Below are positions 7,267-16,230 of a stretch of 64,000 bases of DNA, piece after piece (the stretch's first letter is position 1; each line of letters opens with the position of its first letter). The position numbers and the translations under genes are program-made. Source of the DNA: CALROG01 sp943369755 (lineage in GTDB: Bacteria; Pseudomonadota; Gammaproteobacteria; Burkholderiales; Burkholderiaceae_C); contig CALROG020000016.1 in the NCBI GenBank assembly GCA_943369755.1, positions 14,116 through 78,115 of the forward strand, given 5' to 3'. The notes below the pieces were generated by a model that saw only the letters and a program-made list of their open reading frames with translations, ran no database searches and had not been told where the DNA came from.

Positions 7267-8601
7267 CTAGCTCTGGCAATCTACCGGTGTGCGGCGCGCC
7301 AGCTTCTTCTCGGCCGCGTACTTGTCGGCGGCGGCCTTGATCATGGGCTTGATGATCTGCTCATCACTTTGCATCCAGTCGGAGGTGAAGTCCCACTTCT
7401 TGCCGTCCCAGGTGTGGATGCGGGCCCAGGTGGCACCGCGGTGGTCTGCGCAAGAGGTGCTGATCGGACGCATCACGCCCTTGAAGCCCAGCGCGTCGAG
7501 TTTGGCCTGGGTCAGGTTCAGGTTTTCATAGCCCCAGCGCGCTTGCTCGCCGGACATCCATTTGCCTTTGCCAAAACGCTCCTGCGCAGCGCGCACGCCT
7601 TCCACCGCCAGCATGGCAGCGACCAGCCCGCGCATGTACAGCACCTGGCCGACTTCGTCCTTCGGCCCGGTGCCCTGGCCCTTTGCATGCACCTTTTCCA
7701 GGATTTCCTTGACCACAGCGGCATTTGGCTCGGCACCATGCTGCAGCGCCAGCGCGTTGTAGCCCTTGGCACCGTCGCCCACATCCTTGACATCGGGTTC
7801 GGCACCGGCCCACCACACGCCGTACATCTTGTCGCGCGGGTAGCCAGTGGCCTGCGCCTCTTTCAGCGAGGTGGAATTCATCACGCCCCAGCCCCAAAGG
7901 AACACGTAGTCAGGGCGGTTCTGACGAATCTGCAGCCAGGTGGCCTTTTGCTCCACCCCCGGGTGCGTCACCGGCAGCAGGCTGAGCTGGAACCCGTTCA
8001 TTTTGGCGCGCTCTTCCAGCAGCGGGATCGGCTCTTTGCCGTACGGGCTGTCGTGATAGACCAGCGCAATTTTCTTGCCGCGCAGTTTGTCAAAGCCGCC
8101 TTCTTTTTTGGCGATGTGCTGCACCAGCACGTCGGCGGCATCCCAGTAGGTTCCCGTCAGCGGAAAGTTCCACTTGAAAACCATGCCGTCGGTGCTCTCG
8201 CTGCGGCCATAGCCTGCGGTGATCAGCGGGATTTTGTCGACCGGGGCTTTTTCGGTAAGCGCAAAGGTAATGCCGGTAGACAGCGGCTGGAACACGGTGG
8301 CCCCGCCATTCTTGCCCTTCAGGCGTTCGTAGCACTCCACGCCCCGGTCGGTGGCGTAGCCGGTCTCGCATTCCTCAGACGAAACTTTCAGGCCGTTGAT
8401 GCCGCCGCGCGCATTGACCAGCTTGAGGTAGTCGCCGTAACCGTTGGCAAACGGCACGCCGTTGGGTGCGTAGGCACCGGTGCGGTACACCAGTGACGGG
8501 AAGAACTGCTCTTTGGCTTGAGCAAATGCGCTGGTCGTCACCAGTGACGACGCGCCAGCAGCCACCGTGGCCACTGCCAGAACCAGATTGCGGATTTTCA
8601 T
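7267..8601 (-). CDS. ABC transporter substrate-binding protein (Liv/HAAT family)
   Basis: 444 aa. The signal peptide covers about residues 1-27, cleaved after SAFA. The mature protein follows the periplasmic-binding type I layout: GAYAPNGVPFANGYGDYLKLVN, then GGINGLKVSSEECETGY, then DSPYGKEPIPLLEERAK. This is the solute receptor for the adjacent livFGHM permease. A strong ribosome-binding site (AAGGAG) lies 6 bp before the ATG. The subfamily is longer than leucine-binding LivJ and is typical of receptors encoded with aromatic CoA-ligase genes, which suggests an aromatic or fatty acid ligand. Confidence 0.9.
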   Translation of the reverse strand: MKIRNLVLAVATVAAGASSLVTTSAFAQAKEQFFPSLVYRTGAYAPNGVPFANGYGDYLKLVNARGGINGLKVSSEECETGYATDRGVECYERLKGKNGGATVFQPLSTGITFALTEKAPVDKIPLITAGYGRSESTDGMVFKWNFPLTGTYWDAADVLVQHIAKKEGGFDKLRGKKIALVYHDSPYGKEPIPLLEERAKMNGFQLSLLPVTHPGVEQKATWLQIRQNRPDYVFLWGWGVMNSTSLKEAQATGYPRDKMYGVWWAGAEPDVKDVGDGAKGYNALALQHGAEPNAAVVKEILEKVHAKGQGTGPKDEVGQVLYMRGLVAAMLAVEGVRAAQERFGKGKWMSGEQARWGYENLNLTQAKLDALGFKGVMRPISTSCADHRGATWARIHTWDGKKWDFTSDWMQSDEQIIKPMIKAAADKYAAEKKLARRTPVDCQS

Positions 8602-8649
8602 TTCTGTCTCCTTGTAAAAAAGTTAAAGCACTACCAGTAAACCGTCAAA

Positions 8650-9726
8650 TCAATGCGGGAAGGGCCACAGCCGAAGCTTCTGCTTGCCGATGGACCACAG
8701 ACGCGCCAGGCCATGGGGCTCGACGATCAGGAACCAGACGATCAGGGCACCAAAAATCATGAACTCGGTGTGCGACACCGCCGCGGTGGAAATCTCCACG
8801 CCGACAAGATCGCCCATCGCCGGCAGAAACTGGTTCAGGAAAATAGGCAACACCACGATGAAAGCAGCACCGAAGAAGCTGCCCATGATGGAGCCCATGC
8901 CGCCAATGATCACCATGAACAGCAGCTGGAACGAGCGGTCAATCGAAAACGCCGCCGGCTCCCACGAACCCAGGTGCACGAAGCCCCACAGGGCACCGGC
9001 CACACCCACGATGAATGAGCTCACGGCAAACGCGCTGAGCTTGGCGTACATCGGGCGGATGCCGATCACGGCAGCGGCCACGTCCATGTCGCGGATCGCC
9101 ATCCACTCACGGCCGATGGCCGAGCGCACCATGTTCTTGGCCAGCAGGGCGAACACCACCAGAAAGCCCAGGCAAAACAGGTACTTCTCGGTGGGTGTGT
9201 TGATCACCCAGCCCAGCACCTGAAGGTTGGACACCGACACCGAGCCCGACGCCGTGTTGTTGGTGAACCAGCCCACCCGCAAAAAGGCCCAGTCGCAGAA
9301 GAACTGCGCTGCCAGTGTGGCCACCGCAAGGTAAAGCCCCTTGACGCGCAGGCTCGGGATGCCAAAGAACATGCCCACCAGCGTGGCGAAGAATCCTCCG
9401 GCCAGCAGCGCCACGATCAGCGGCATGCCGTCGATGCGCACATAAGTGTTGTAGGCCATGTAGGCCCCCACTGCCATGAAAGCGCCCGAGCCCAGGGAAA
9501 TCTGGCCGCAGTAGCCCACCAGAATGTTCACGCCCAGTGCCGCCAGCGCCAGGATCAGGAATGGGATCAGGATGGCGCGGAACATGTATTCGTCTGCCAA
9601 CAGCGGCACACCAACAAAGGCAAACGCGACGAGGGCCAGCACCGCCCAGCGGTCTTGCGCGATCGGGAAGATCTGCTGGTCGGCGCGGTAAGTGGTTTTG
9701 AACTGACCGTTTTCTCTGTAAAACAT
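8650..9726 (-). CDS. livM: Branched-chain amino acid-type ABC transporter permease (LivM)
   Basis: 358 aa with about nine hydrophobic segments. The signature GVNILVGYCGQISLGSGAFMAVGAY and the EAA-like stretch RDMDVAAAVIGIRPMYAKLSAFAVSSF mark it as LivM. GFVHLGSWEPAAFSIDRSFQLL is typical of the family. It is an inner-membrane channel half, pairing with LivH. Same operon direction as its neighbours, with short gaps of 48 and 33 bp. Confidence 0.93.
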   Translation of the reverse strand: MFYRENGQFKTTYRADQQIFPIAQDRWAVLALVAFAFVGVPLLADEYMFRAILIPFLILALAALGVNILVGYCGQISLGSGAFMAVGAYMAYNTYVRIDGMPLIVALLAGGFFATLVGMFFGIPSLRVKGLYLAVATLAAQFFCDWAFLRVGWFTNNTASGSVSVSNLQVLGWVINTPTEKYLFCLGFLVVFALLAKNMVRSAIGREWMAIRDMDVAAAVIGIRPMYAKLSAFAVSSFIVGVAGALWGFVHLGSWEPAAFSIDRSFQLLFMVIIGGMGSIMGSFFGAAFIVVLPIFLNQFLPAMGDLVGVEISTAAVSHTEFMIFGALIVWFLIVEPHGLARLWSIGKQKLRLWPFPH

Positions 9727-9759
9727 AAGTATCTCGATGGTCCTGGGCTTGTCGAAGGA

Positions 9760-10689
9760 TCAGACGCGGTCAATGATCTTTTCGCCGAACAGGCCCTGGG
9801 GCCGGAACAGCAGAAAAACGAGTGCCAACATATAGGCGAACCAGATCTCAATGCCGCCACCGACATACGGGCCGAGGTACACCTCAGACAGCTTCTCGCC
9901 GACACCGATGATCAGCCCGCCGATGATCGCGCCGGGCACCGAGGTCAGGCCGCCCAGAATGATCACGGGCAGGGCCCGCAGTGCCACCGTGGTCAGCGAG
10001 AACTGCACACCCAGCTTGGAGCCCCAGATGATCCCGGCCACCAGCGCGGTGATGCCGGCAACAAACCACACGATGACCCAAATGCGGTTGAGCGGAATGC
10101 CGATCGACTGGGCCGCTTGATGGTCGTCCGCCACCGCGCGCAGCGCCCGCCCGGTGCTGGTCTTTTGGAAGAACAGCGACAGCACCGCCACCAGCAAGGC
10201 GGCGACGCAGGCGGCATAGACGTCTTCCATATTCACCAGCACGCCACCTTGAAAGGTGCCCTGCAGCAGGAACACAGGCTCCTTGGGCATGCCCACGTCA
10301 ATCTTGTAGATGTCGCTGCCAAACAGGGTCTGGCCCATGCCGTCCAGAAAGTAGGTGATGCCCAGGGTGGCCATCAGCAGCGTAACGCCTTCCTGGTTGA
10401 CCAGGTGGCGCAGCACCAGCCGCTCAATCAGCCAGGCCAGTACGAACATGATTGCGGCTGCCAGCGCGAACGCGATCAGGTTGCCCAGGAGCTTGCTCTC
10501 CAGCCCGAGCCAGCCCGGCACCCACTCAGAGAAGCGGGCCATGGCCAACGCCGCAAACAGCACCATCGCGCCTTGCGCAAAGTTGAACACGCCCGATGCC
10601 TTGAAGATCAGCACAAAGCCCAGCGCGACCAGCGAATACAGCATGCCGGCCATCAAGCCGCCCAGCAGTGTTTCCAGAAAAAATGCCAT
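9760..10689 (-). CDS. livH: Branched-chain amino acid-type ABC transporter permease (LivH)
   Basis: 309 aa, starting MAFFLETLLGGLMAGMLYSLVALGFVLIFKASGVFNFAQGAM in sense, the classic LivH N-terminus with the NFAQG motif. A second signature is RAVADDHQAAQSIGIPLN (EAA loop), followed by VLGGLTSVPGAIIGGLIIG-like text near residue 240. About eight membrane helices. It is 13 bp after livG on the same strand and works with LivM. Confidence 0.93.
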   Translation of the reverse strand: MAFFLETLLGGLMAGMLYSLVALGFVLIFKASGVFNFAQGAMVLFAALAMARFSEWVPGWLGLESKLLGNLIAFALAAAIMFVLAWLIERLVLRHLVNQEGVTLLMATLGITYFLDGMGQTLFGSDIYKIDVGMPKEPVFLLQGTFQGGVLVNMEDVYAACVAALLVAVLSLFFQKTSTGRALRAVADDHQAAQSIGIPLNRIWVIVWFVAGITALVAGIIWGSKLGVQFSLTTVALRALPVIILGGLTSVPGAIIGGLIIGVGEKLSEVYLGPYVGGGIEIWFAYMLALVFLLFRPQGLFGEKIIDRV

Positions 10690-10702
10690 GTTGTGATGCT
10701 CC

Positions 10703-11485
10703 TCAGTGGCTGGTGCCCAGATAGGCCCGAATCACTTCTTCGTTGTTGCGCACTTCGTCAGGGCTGCCGTCGCCAATCTTCTTGCCGTAGTCCAGCACCA
10801 CCACGCGGTCGGAGATGTCCATCACCACGCTCATGTCGTGCTCGATCAAGACCACTGTGGTGCCGAATTCGTCGTTCACGTCCAGCACAAAGCGGCACAT
10901 GTCCTGCTTTTCCTCCACGTTCATGCCGGCCATGGGTTCGTCCAGCAAAAGCACCTGGGGCTCCATGGCCAGGGCGCGGCCCAGGTCTACCCGCTTTTGC
11001 AGGCCATACGGCAACTGGCCCACCGGCGTCTTGCGGTAGGCCTGGATTTCCAGGAAGTCGATGACGCGTTCCACGTACTCGCGGTTGGCAATCTCCTCGC
11101 GCTCCGCCGGGCCAATGCGCAGTGCCTGCATCAACAGGTTGCTTTTGATGTGCAGGTTGCGCCCGGTCATGATGTTGTCCAGCACACTCATGCCCTTGAA
11201 CAGCGCCAGGTTTTGAAAGGTGCGGGCGACACCCATCTCGGCGACCTCGCGGCTGTTCATGTGGTCAAAGGTCTTGCCTTTGAAACTGATGGTGCCGTGC
11301 TGCGGCGTGTACACGCCGTTGATGCAGTTGAGCATCGAGCTCTTGCCCGCACCGTTGGGGCCAATGATGGCGCGGATCTCATGCTCGCGCACGTCAAACG
11401 AAATGTCGGTCAGCGCCTTGACGCCGCCGAACGCGAGGGAGATGTTCTTGACGTCCAGAATGACGTCGCCAATCTTTTTGCTCAT
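10703..11485 (-). CDS. livG: Branched-chain amino acid-type ABC transporter ATPase (LivG)
   Basis: 260 aa. Walker A is GPNGAGKSS, the LivG-type signature is QLPYGLQKRVDLGRAL, Walker B is VLLLDEPMAGMN, and the switch histidine is in VVLIEHDMSVVM. The ATG at 11485 comes directly after the stop of the acyl-CoA synthetase gene (11487), which indicates tight translational coupling. Second ATPase of the Liv complex. Confidence 0.93.
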   Translation of the reverse strand: MSKKIGDVILDVKNISLAFGGVKALTDISFDVREHEIRAIIGPNGAGKSSMLNCINGVYTPQHGTISFKGKTFDHMNSREVAEMGVARTFQNLALFKGMSVLDNIMTGRNLHIKSNLLMQALRIGPAEREEIANREYVERVIDFLEIQAYRKTPVGQLPYGLQKRVDLGRALAMEPQVLLLDEPMAGMNVEEKQDMCRFVLDVNDEFGTTVVLIEHDMSVVMDISDRVVVLDYGKKIGDGSPDEVRNNEEVIRAYLGTSH

Positions 11486-11486
11486 A

Positions 11487-13433
11487 TCAGGCCGCCGCCT
11501 TTACCGGCGCGAAGGTCTTGGTGTCCATGATGTTGAGCGTGGCGCTTACGCTGCCGGTGCGCCCGTCCTCGAACTTGACCTGGGTTTCAATGTATTGCGT
11601 GGCTTTGCCGCCGTACAGCGCGTCTACCAGCGCCAGGTACTTCTCGCCAATGAAGCCACGGCGTACCTTGTTGGTGCGGGTGAGCTCGCCGTCGTCGGCG
11701 TCCAGTTCCTTGTGCAACACCAGAAAGCGGCTGACCTGGCTGCCCGCCAGCAGGGTGTCGGCGCTCAGGTCAGCGTTGACCTTCTCCACGCACTCCCGAA
11801 TCAACTGGTAGACCTCGGGCTTTTGCGCCAGGTCGGTGTAGCCGGCGTAGGACAGGTTGCGCCGCTCGGCCCAGTTGCCCACGGCGTCAAAGTCGATGTT
11901 GATCATCACGCAGACTTTTTCGCGCCTGTCCCCCAGCGCCACCACTTCCTTGATGTAGGGGAAGAACTTGAGCTTGTTCTCTACATACTTGGGCGCGAAC
12001 ATCGCACCGTCATTGGCACCGCCCACAATGCGGCCGACGTCCTTGACGCGGTCAATGATCTTCAGGTGCCCGTGTGCGTCCAGAAAGCCGGCGTCGCTGG
12101 TGTGGTACCAGCCATCAGCCGTCAGAACCTCGGCGGTGGCGGCGGGGTTCTTGTAGTACTCCTTGAGCAGGCCGGGCGACTTGACCAGAATTTCGCCGTT
12201 GTCGGCCACTTTGATTTCCACGCCCGCAATCGGAATGCCCACGGTGTCGGCGCGGGCCTGGTTGTCGGGCTGCAGGCAAACAAACACCGCTGTCTCGGTT
12301 GAGCCGTAGAGTTGTTTGAGGTTGATGCCGATGGAGCGGTAGAAGGTGAACAGGTCTGGCCCGATGGCCTCGCCAGCGGTATAGGCCACGCGCACGCGGC
12401 TCAGCCCCAGGTTGTTGCGCAGCGGGCCATACACGCACAGGTTGCCCAGTGCGTACTTCAGCCGGTCGAGCCCGCTGACCGGGCTGCCGTCCATCAACGC
12501 AGGGCCGACCCGTTTGGCCACATCCATGAAGGCATGGAACATGGCGCGTTTGATGGAACCGGCGTCTTCCATGCGGATCATCACGCTGGTCAGCAGGCCT
12601 TCAAACACCCGTGGCGGGGCAAAGTAGTAGGTAGGGCCGACTTCCTTCAGGTCGATCATCACCGTGCCGGCCGACTCGGGGCAGTTCACCACGTAGCCGC
12701 AGGCCAGCCACTGTGCGTAACTGAAGATGTTCTGGCCAATCCAGGCCGGTGGCAGGTAGGCCAGCACTTCTTCGTCGCTGCCGAGTTTGTCAAATGCTGC
12801 ACCGGCGCGGGCCCGGTCCAACAGGGTGTTGTGAGTGTGGACCACGCCCTTGGGGTTGCCGGTGGTGCCCGAGGTGAAGAACATCGCCGCCACGTCGTGT
12901 GGGTCGGCCTTGGCAATCTCTGCCTTGAAAAAGCCCGGGTTTTGCAGCGCAAAGGCCTTGCCGGCGGCCATCAGGGATTCGAGCGAGGCCAGGCCGGGCT
13001 CGCTGTAGTTGCGCAGGCCACGTGGTTCGTCGTAGTAAATGGCGGCGAGCTGGGGGCACTGGCCCCGCACCTCAATCAGCTTGTCTACCTGCTCCTGGTC
13101 TTCAGCGAACGCAAAGCGGACTTCAGCGTTGTTGACCGGGAACACGCATTCGGCCGCTACCGCGTCCTGGTACAGCGGCACCGGAATGGCACCCAGGGAC
13201 TGTGCCGCCAGCATGGTGGCGTACAGGCGCGGGCGGTTACCGCCCACCATCACCATGTGCTCACCGCGCGCCAGGCCGGCCAGATGCAGGCCGCAGGCAA
13301 GCTGCTCAACCATGTTCGCCAGCTCAGTCCAACTCAGCGTTTGCCAGATGCCGTATTCCTTCTCGCGCATGGCAGGCGCGGTGGGGCGGCCTTGCGCGTG
13401 CAGCAGCAAAAGATGGGGGAAAGTTGTCTCCAT
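11487..13433 (-). CDS. AMP-dependent acyl-CoA synthetase, large type
   Basis: 648 aa from ATG 13433; a TTG at 13463 would add ten residues with no better ribosome-binding site. AMP-binding motif FFTSGTTGNPKGVVHTH (A3), YGSTETAVFV (A5), GWYHTSDAGFLDAHGHLKIIDR (A7-A8). It resembles long-chain FadD15-like synthetases (YLPPAWIGQNIFSYAQWLACGY). As first gene of the Liv operon it probably traps the imported acid as a CoA thioester. Substrate (aryl, aryl-alkyl or fatty acid) unknown. The promoter lies in the 180-bp divergent region shared with the Crp/Fnr-type gene at 13614. Confidence 0.87.
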   Translation of the reverse strand: METTFPHLLLLHAQGRPTAPAMREKEYGIWQTLSWTELANMVEQLACGLHLAGLARGEHMVMVGGNRPRLYATMLAAQSLGAIPVPLYQDAVAAECVFPVNNAEVRFAFAEDQEQVDKLIEVRGQCPQLAAIYYDEPRGLRNYSEPGLASLESLMAAGKAFALQNPGFFKAEIAKADPHDVAAMFFTSGTTGNPKGVVHTHNTLLDRARAGAAFDKLGSDEEVLAYLPPAWIGQNIFSYAQWLACGYVVNCPESAGTVMIDLKEVGPTYYFAPPRVFEGLLTSVMIRMEDAGSIKRAMFHAFMDVAKRVGPALMDGSPVSGLDRLKYALGNLCVYGPLRNNLGLSRVRVAYTAGEAIGPDLFTFYRSIGINLKQLYGSTETAVFVCLQPDNQARADTVGIPIAGVEIKVADNGEILVKSPGLLKEYYKNPAATAEVLTADGWYHTSDAGFLDAHGHLKIIDRVKDVGRIVGGANDGAMFAPKYVENKLKFFPYIKEVVALGDRREKVCVMINIDFDAVGNWAERRNLSYAGYTDLAQKPEVYQLIRECVEKVNADLSADTLLAGSQVSRFLVLHKELDADDGELTRTNKVRRGFIGEKYLALVDALYGGKATQYIETQVKFEDGRTGSVSATLNIMDTKTFAPVKAAA

Positions 13434-13498
13434 GGGGGCGTTCTTTTGTAGGTTTTGATGCAACAGGCGCTGATGCTAGGATGTACTTTGACGTTATG

Positions 13499-13516
13499 TT
13501 GTCTTTGCGATGACAA
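13499..13516. promoter_or_regulatory. Interrupted palindrome in the divergent promoter region
   Basis: TTGTC-N8-GACAA lies midway between the two divergent starts (13433 and 13614). Its two-fold symmetry fits a dimeric regulator, possibly the adjacent Crp/Fnr-type protein. Evidence is symmetry only. Confidence 0.3.
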
Positions 13517-13551
13517 TTTACGGGAATGTCCTAGTAGGGCCTGCCCCGATA

Positions 13552-13565
13552 TTGATCTTCGTCAA
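13552..13565. promoter_or_regulatory. FNR/DNR-type box
   Basis: TTGAT-CTTC-GTCAA matches the FNR consensus (TTGAT-N4-ATCAA) at nine of ten half-site positions and the DNR variant TTGAT-N4-GTCAA exactly. It lies 48 bp before the ATG of the Crp/Fnr-type regulator at 13614 and about 118 bp upstream of the divergent CoA-synthetase start, so it could link either unit to low oxygen. Confidence 0.55.
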
Positions 13566-13613
13566 GTCTGCGGCTGACAAAGCTGCACCCGATGCACTCG
13601 AACCGAACGCTGA

Positions 13614-14345
13614 ATGTCTACCGTACCTGAGTTGCCCCTGCATCTTCGCCGCCGCTCGGCCACTGGGCCGGAGCTGGAAGGCATTCCCTGGTTGCGCCTG
13701 TTGCAGCCCGCCGAACGCAACCATGCGGTGGCCCAGTTGATGGTCGGCGACGCCTTGCCGGGCGACTACGTTTGCCGCGTTGGCAAGCCGGTGACCTATT
13801 GGTTTGGTGTGGTCGAAGGCCTGCTCAAGATGAGCAGCGACAACGCCCAGGGCCAGACCATGACGTTTACCGGCGTGCCGCCTGGCGGCTGGTTTGGCGA
13901 GGGTACGGCGCTCAAGCGGGAAGCCTACCGCTACAACATCCAGGCGCTGCGCAAGAGCGTGGTGGCCGGCCTGCCGGTGGACACCTTTCACTGGCTGCTG
14001 GACCACTCTCTGGGCTTTAACCGTTTTGTGATGAACCAGCTCAACGAGCGGCTGGGCCAGTTCATTGCGGCGCGTGAAATCGACCGCATGACCAACCCCG
14101 ACGTGCGCGTAGCCCGCAGCCTGGCCGCGCTGTTTAACCCGGTGCTGTACCCCGGCGTGGGCGAGATTTTGCGCATTACCCAGCAGGAGCTTGCTTATCT
14201 GGTGGGGCTGTCGCGCCAGCGCGTCAATGAGGCGCTGGCCACCCTGGAGGCGCAAGGCACCATCCGCACTGAATACGGCGGCCTGCGGATTCTGGATTTG
14301 CCGGCCCTGCGCTCCAGTGTGTTTATCAAGCAAAATCGCCCGTAG
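13614..14345 (+). CDS. Crp/Fnr-family transcriptional regulator
   Basis: 243 aa. An N-terminal cyclic-nucleotide-binding-like beta-roll (PGDYVCRVGKPVTYWFGVVEGLLKM, then PGGWFGEGTALKREAYRYNIQAL) is followed by a long dimer helix and a C-terminal winged helix (LRITQQELAYLVGLSRQRVNEALATLEAQG, residues about 191-220). No N-terminal cysteine cluster is present, so it is not an oxygen-sensing FNR. The recognition helix SRQRVNEAL is closer to the CRP than to the FNR type. It is divergent from the acyl-CoA synthetase/Liv operon and is its likely regulator, perhaps with a CoA thioester as ligand (inference). Confidence 0.85.
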   Translation: MSTVPELPLHLRRRSATGPELEGIPWLRLLQPAERNHAVAQLMVGDALPGDYVCRVGKPVTYWFGVVEGLLKMSSDNAQGQTMTFTGVPPGGWFGEGTALKREAYRYNIQALRKSVVAGLPVDTFHWLLDHSLGFNRFVMNQLNERLGQFIAAREIDRMTNPDVRVARSLAALFNPVLYPGVGEILRITQQELAYLVGLSRQRVNEALATLEAQGTIRTEYGGLRILDLPALRSSVFIKQNRP

Positions 14346-14388
14346 CCCGCATGGATAATGCGTGAGCCGCTACTAAATTAATAGCAAA
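14342..14388 (+). repeat. Dispersed 50-bp repeat, copy A
   Basis: GTAGCCCGCATG, a variable spacer, GCGTGAGCCGCTACTAAATTAATAGCAAA. Family shared with copies at 29505, 30053, 44470, 52254 and 57583. It overlaps the stop codon of the Crp/Fnr-type gene (14343-14345) and ends 6 bp before the next start codon. Confidence 0.8.
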
Positions 14389-14394
14389 TATTTC

Positions 14395-15168
14395 ATGGCA
14401 GAAACCACAACCCGTTTGAACAAGCACATGGCCGCATTGGGCATGTGCTCGCGCCGCGAGGCCGACGACTGGATTGCCAAAGGCTGGGTTCGCGTCAATG
14501 GTGCGCTGGCCCCCATGGGGCTGCAGGTTGCGCCCGATGCCCGCATCGAAGTGGACCCCAGGGCCCGCGGCCAGCAACAGCAGCAGGTAACCATCTTGCT
14601 GAACAAGCCCATGGGCTATGTAAGCGGCCAGGCCGAAGATGGGCATGAGCCGGCAGTCACGCTGGTGCAGGCGCGCAACCACTGGCAGGCAGACGCCTCA
14701 AAGCAGCGTTTTGTGCCGACCCAGTTGCGTGGCCTGGCCCCGGCCGGGCGGCTCGACATCGACTCCATTGGCCTGCTGGTGCTGACGCAGGACGGCCGGG
14801 TGGCGCGCCAATTGATCGGTGAAAACTCGGGCACTGAAAAAGAGTACCTGGTGCGGGTGAGCTACCCCACGCCGCAGGGCGAGGTGCTGACCGATGTGCA
14901 AAAGGCCTTTCCGGGCGCACAGCTGGCCCGGCTGCGCCACGGCCTGAGCCTGGACGGCCAGCCGCTCAAGCCCGCGCAAGTGGAATGGCAAAACCCCGAG
15001 CAACTGCGCTTTGTGCTGACCGAAGGCAAGAAGCGGCAGATCCGCCGCATGTGCGAGCAGGTGGGCCTGAAGGTGGTGGGGCTCAAGCGCATTCGCATCG
15101 GGCGGGTGGTGCTGGGGTTGCTGCCGGTGGGGCAGTGGCGCTATCTTGGCCCCCACGAACATTTCTGA
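14395..15168 (+). CDS. rluF: 23S rRNA pseudouridine synthase, RluF/RsuA family
   Basis: 257 aa. N-terminal S4 RNA-binding domain (TRLNKHMAALGMCSRREADDWI, residues 6-27), then the pseudouridine synthase core with catalytic Asp121 in AGRLDIDSIGLLVLT. The family's KKRQIRRMCEQVGLKVVGLKRIRIG end motif is complete. RluF modifies U2604 (and slightly U2605) of 23S rRNA; RluB/RluE are related alternatives, but the short linker and length fit RluF best. The start is the first ATG. Confidence 0.85.
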   Translation: MAETTTRLNKHMAALGMCSRREADDWIAKGWVRVNGALAPMGLQVAPDARIEVDPRARGQQQQQVTILLNKPMGYVSGQAEDGHEPAVTLVQARNHWQADASKQRFVPTQLRGLAPAGRLDIDSIGLLVLTQDGRVARQLIGENSGTEKEYLVRVSYPTPQGEVLTDVQKAFPGAQLARLRHGLSLDGQPLKPAQVEWQNPEQLRFVLTEGKKRQIRRMCEQVGLKVVGLKRIRIGRVVLGLLPVGQWRYLGPHEHF

Positions 15169-15178
15169 CAGGAACACC

Positions 15179-16213
15179 ATGAACACACTTGCAATTAAAT
15201 TGATGGCTGGTTGCGCGATATGGGCGGGGGCTGCGGGCCAGATTCATGCCCAAACAGGCGCGGTCAACGCGATCTGCAGCACCGACCGCCCCTGGTGCGA
15301 GCTGGCGGCGCAGGAGTTCACCCGCGCCACCGGCATCAAGGTCAACCAGTCGCACAAACCCACCGGCGAGGCCCAGGCCCAGCTACGCGCCGAGGCCGCC
15401 AATCCCAAGACGGACTTGTGGTGGGGCGGCACCGGCGACCCGTATTACCAGGCCGCCGAGGTTGGCCTGCTTGACCCGTACCGTCCGGCCTACATCAATG
15501 ACCTGCATGGCTGGGCCGTGCGCCAGTACGCGATGAGCCAGAACCACGTCGGCGGCTTCTATACCAGCGCGATCGGCTTTGGCTGGAACGAGGAAGTGCT
15601 CAAGAAGAAGAACCTGCCGCCGCCCAAGTGCTGGAAGGACTTGCTGGACCCGCGCTACAAGGGCGAGATCGAAACCTCGCACCCCGCGTCCAGTGGCACG
15701 GCCTACACCATCCTGGCGGGGCTGGTGCAGATGATGGGCGAGGACGCGGCCTTTGACTACCTGAAGAAGCTGCACAAAAACGTGACGCAGTACACCCGCA
15801 GCGGCCAGGCCCAGGCGCGCAGCGTCGCCAAGGGCGAGGTGGGCATCGGCATCAGTTTCATTTTTGGGTTTGACAACGAGCGCATCACCAACAAGTTCCC
15901 GGTGCAGAGTGCCGCGCCCTGCGAGGGCACAGGGTATGAAATTGGCGGCATCGCGCTGGTGAAAGGCGCACGCAACAAAGACGCCGCCAGGCGCTACTAC
16001 GACTGGCTGATGAGCCCCGAGGGCCAGCAGATTGGCGCACGGGCCAACAGCCTGCAAGTGCCGGCCAACAAGACCTTCAAGCCCGATGCGCGCATCCCGT
16101 CCATCGACAACGTGCGGCTGGTCAAGTACGACTTTGAAAAGTACGGCAAGTCTGCCGAGCGTCGCCGGCTGGTGGATCGCTGGACCAAAGAGGTGGAGTC
16201 GCAGGCGCGCTGA
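15179..16213 (+). CDS. ABC transporter substrate-binding protein, iron(III)/FutA-like
   Basis: 344 aa from ATG 15179, which gives a signal peptide (residues 1-25, ending IHAQ). An upstream start at 15146 would overlap the pseudouridine synthase gene. ICSTDRPWCELAAQEFTRATGIKV and TDLWWGGTGDPYYQA place it in the type II periplasmic binding proteins used for ferric iron or phosphonates (AfuA/FutA1/PhnS group). The tyrosine-rich segments (RRYYDWLMSPEGQQIG) fit this. No permease or ATPase gene follows; it converges with the pilus operon after 17 bp. Orphan receptor; substrate open. Confidence 0.8.
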   Translation: MNTLAIKLMAGCAIWAGAAGQIHAQTGAVNAICSTDRPWCELAAQEFTRATGIKVNQSHKPTGEAQAQLRAEAANPKTDLWWGGTGDPYYQAAEVGLLDPYRPAYINDLHGWAVRQYAMSQNHVGGFYTSAIGFGWNEEVLKKKNLPPPKCWKDLLDPRYKGEIETSHPASSGTAYTILAGLVQMMGEDAAFDYLKKLHKNVTQYTRSGQAQARSVAKGEVGIGISFIFGFDNERITNKFPVQSAAPCEGTGYEIGGIALVKGARNKDAARRYYDWLMSPEGQQIGARANSLQVPANKTFKPDARIPSIDNVRLVKYDFEKYGKSAERRRLVDRWTKEVESQAR

Positions 16214-16230
16214 GCGGCGCAAAGGGACGC

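Noticed and set aside
9655..11064. 469-codon plus-strand frame across livM, livH and livG
   Set aside because: Spans three real genes and their gaps on the opposite strand; His/Gln/Arg-rich composition typical of shadow frames.
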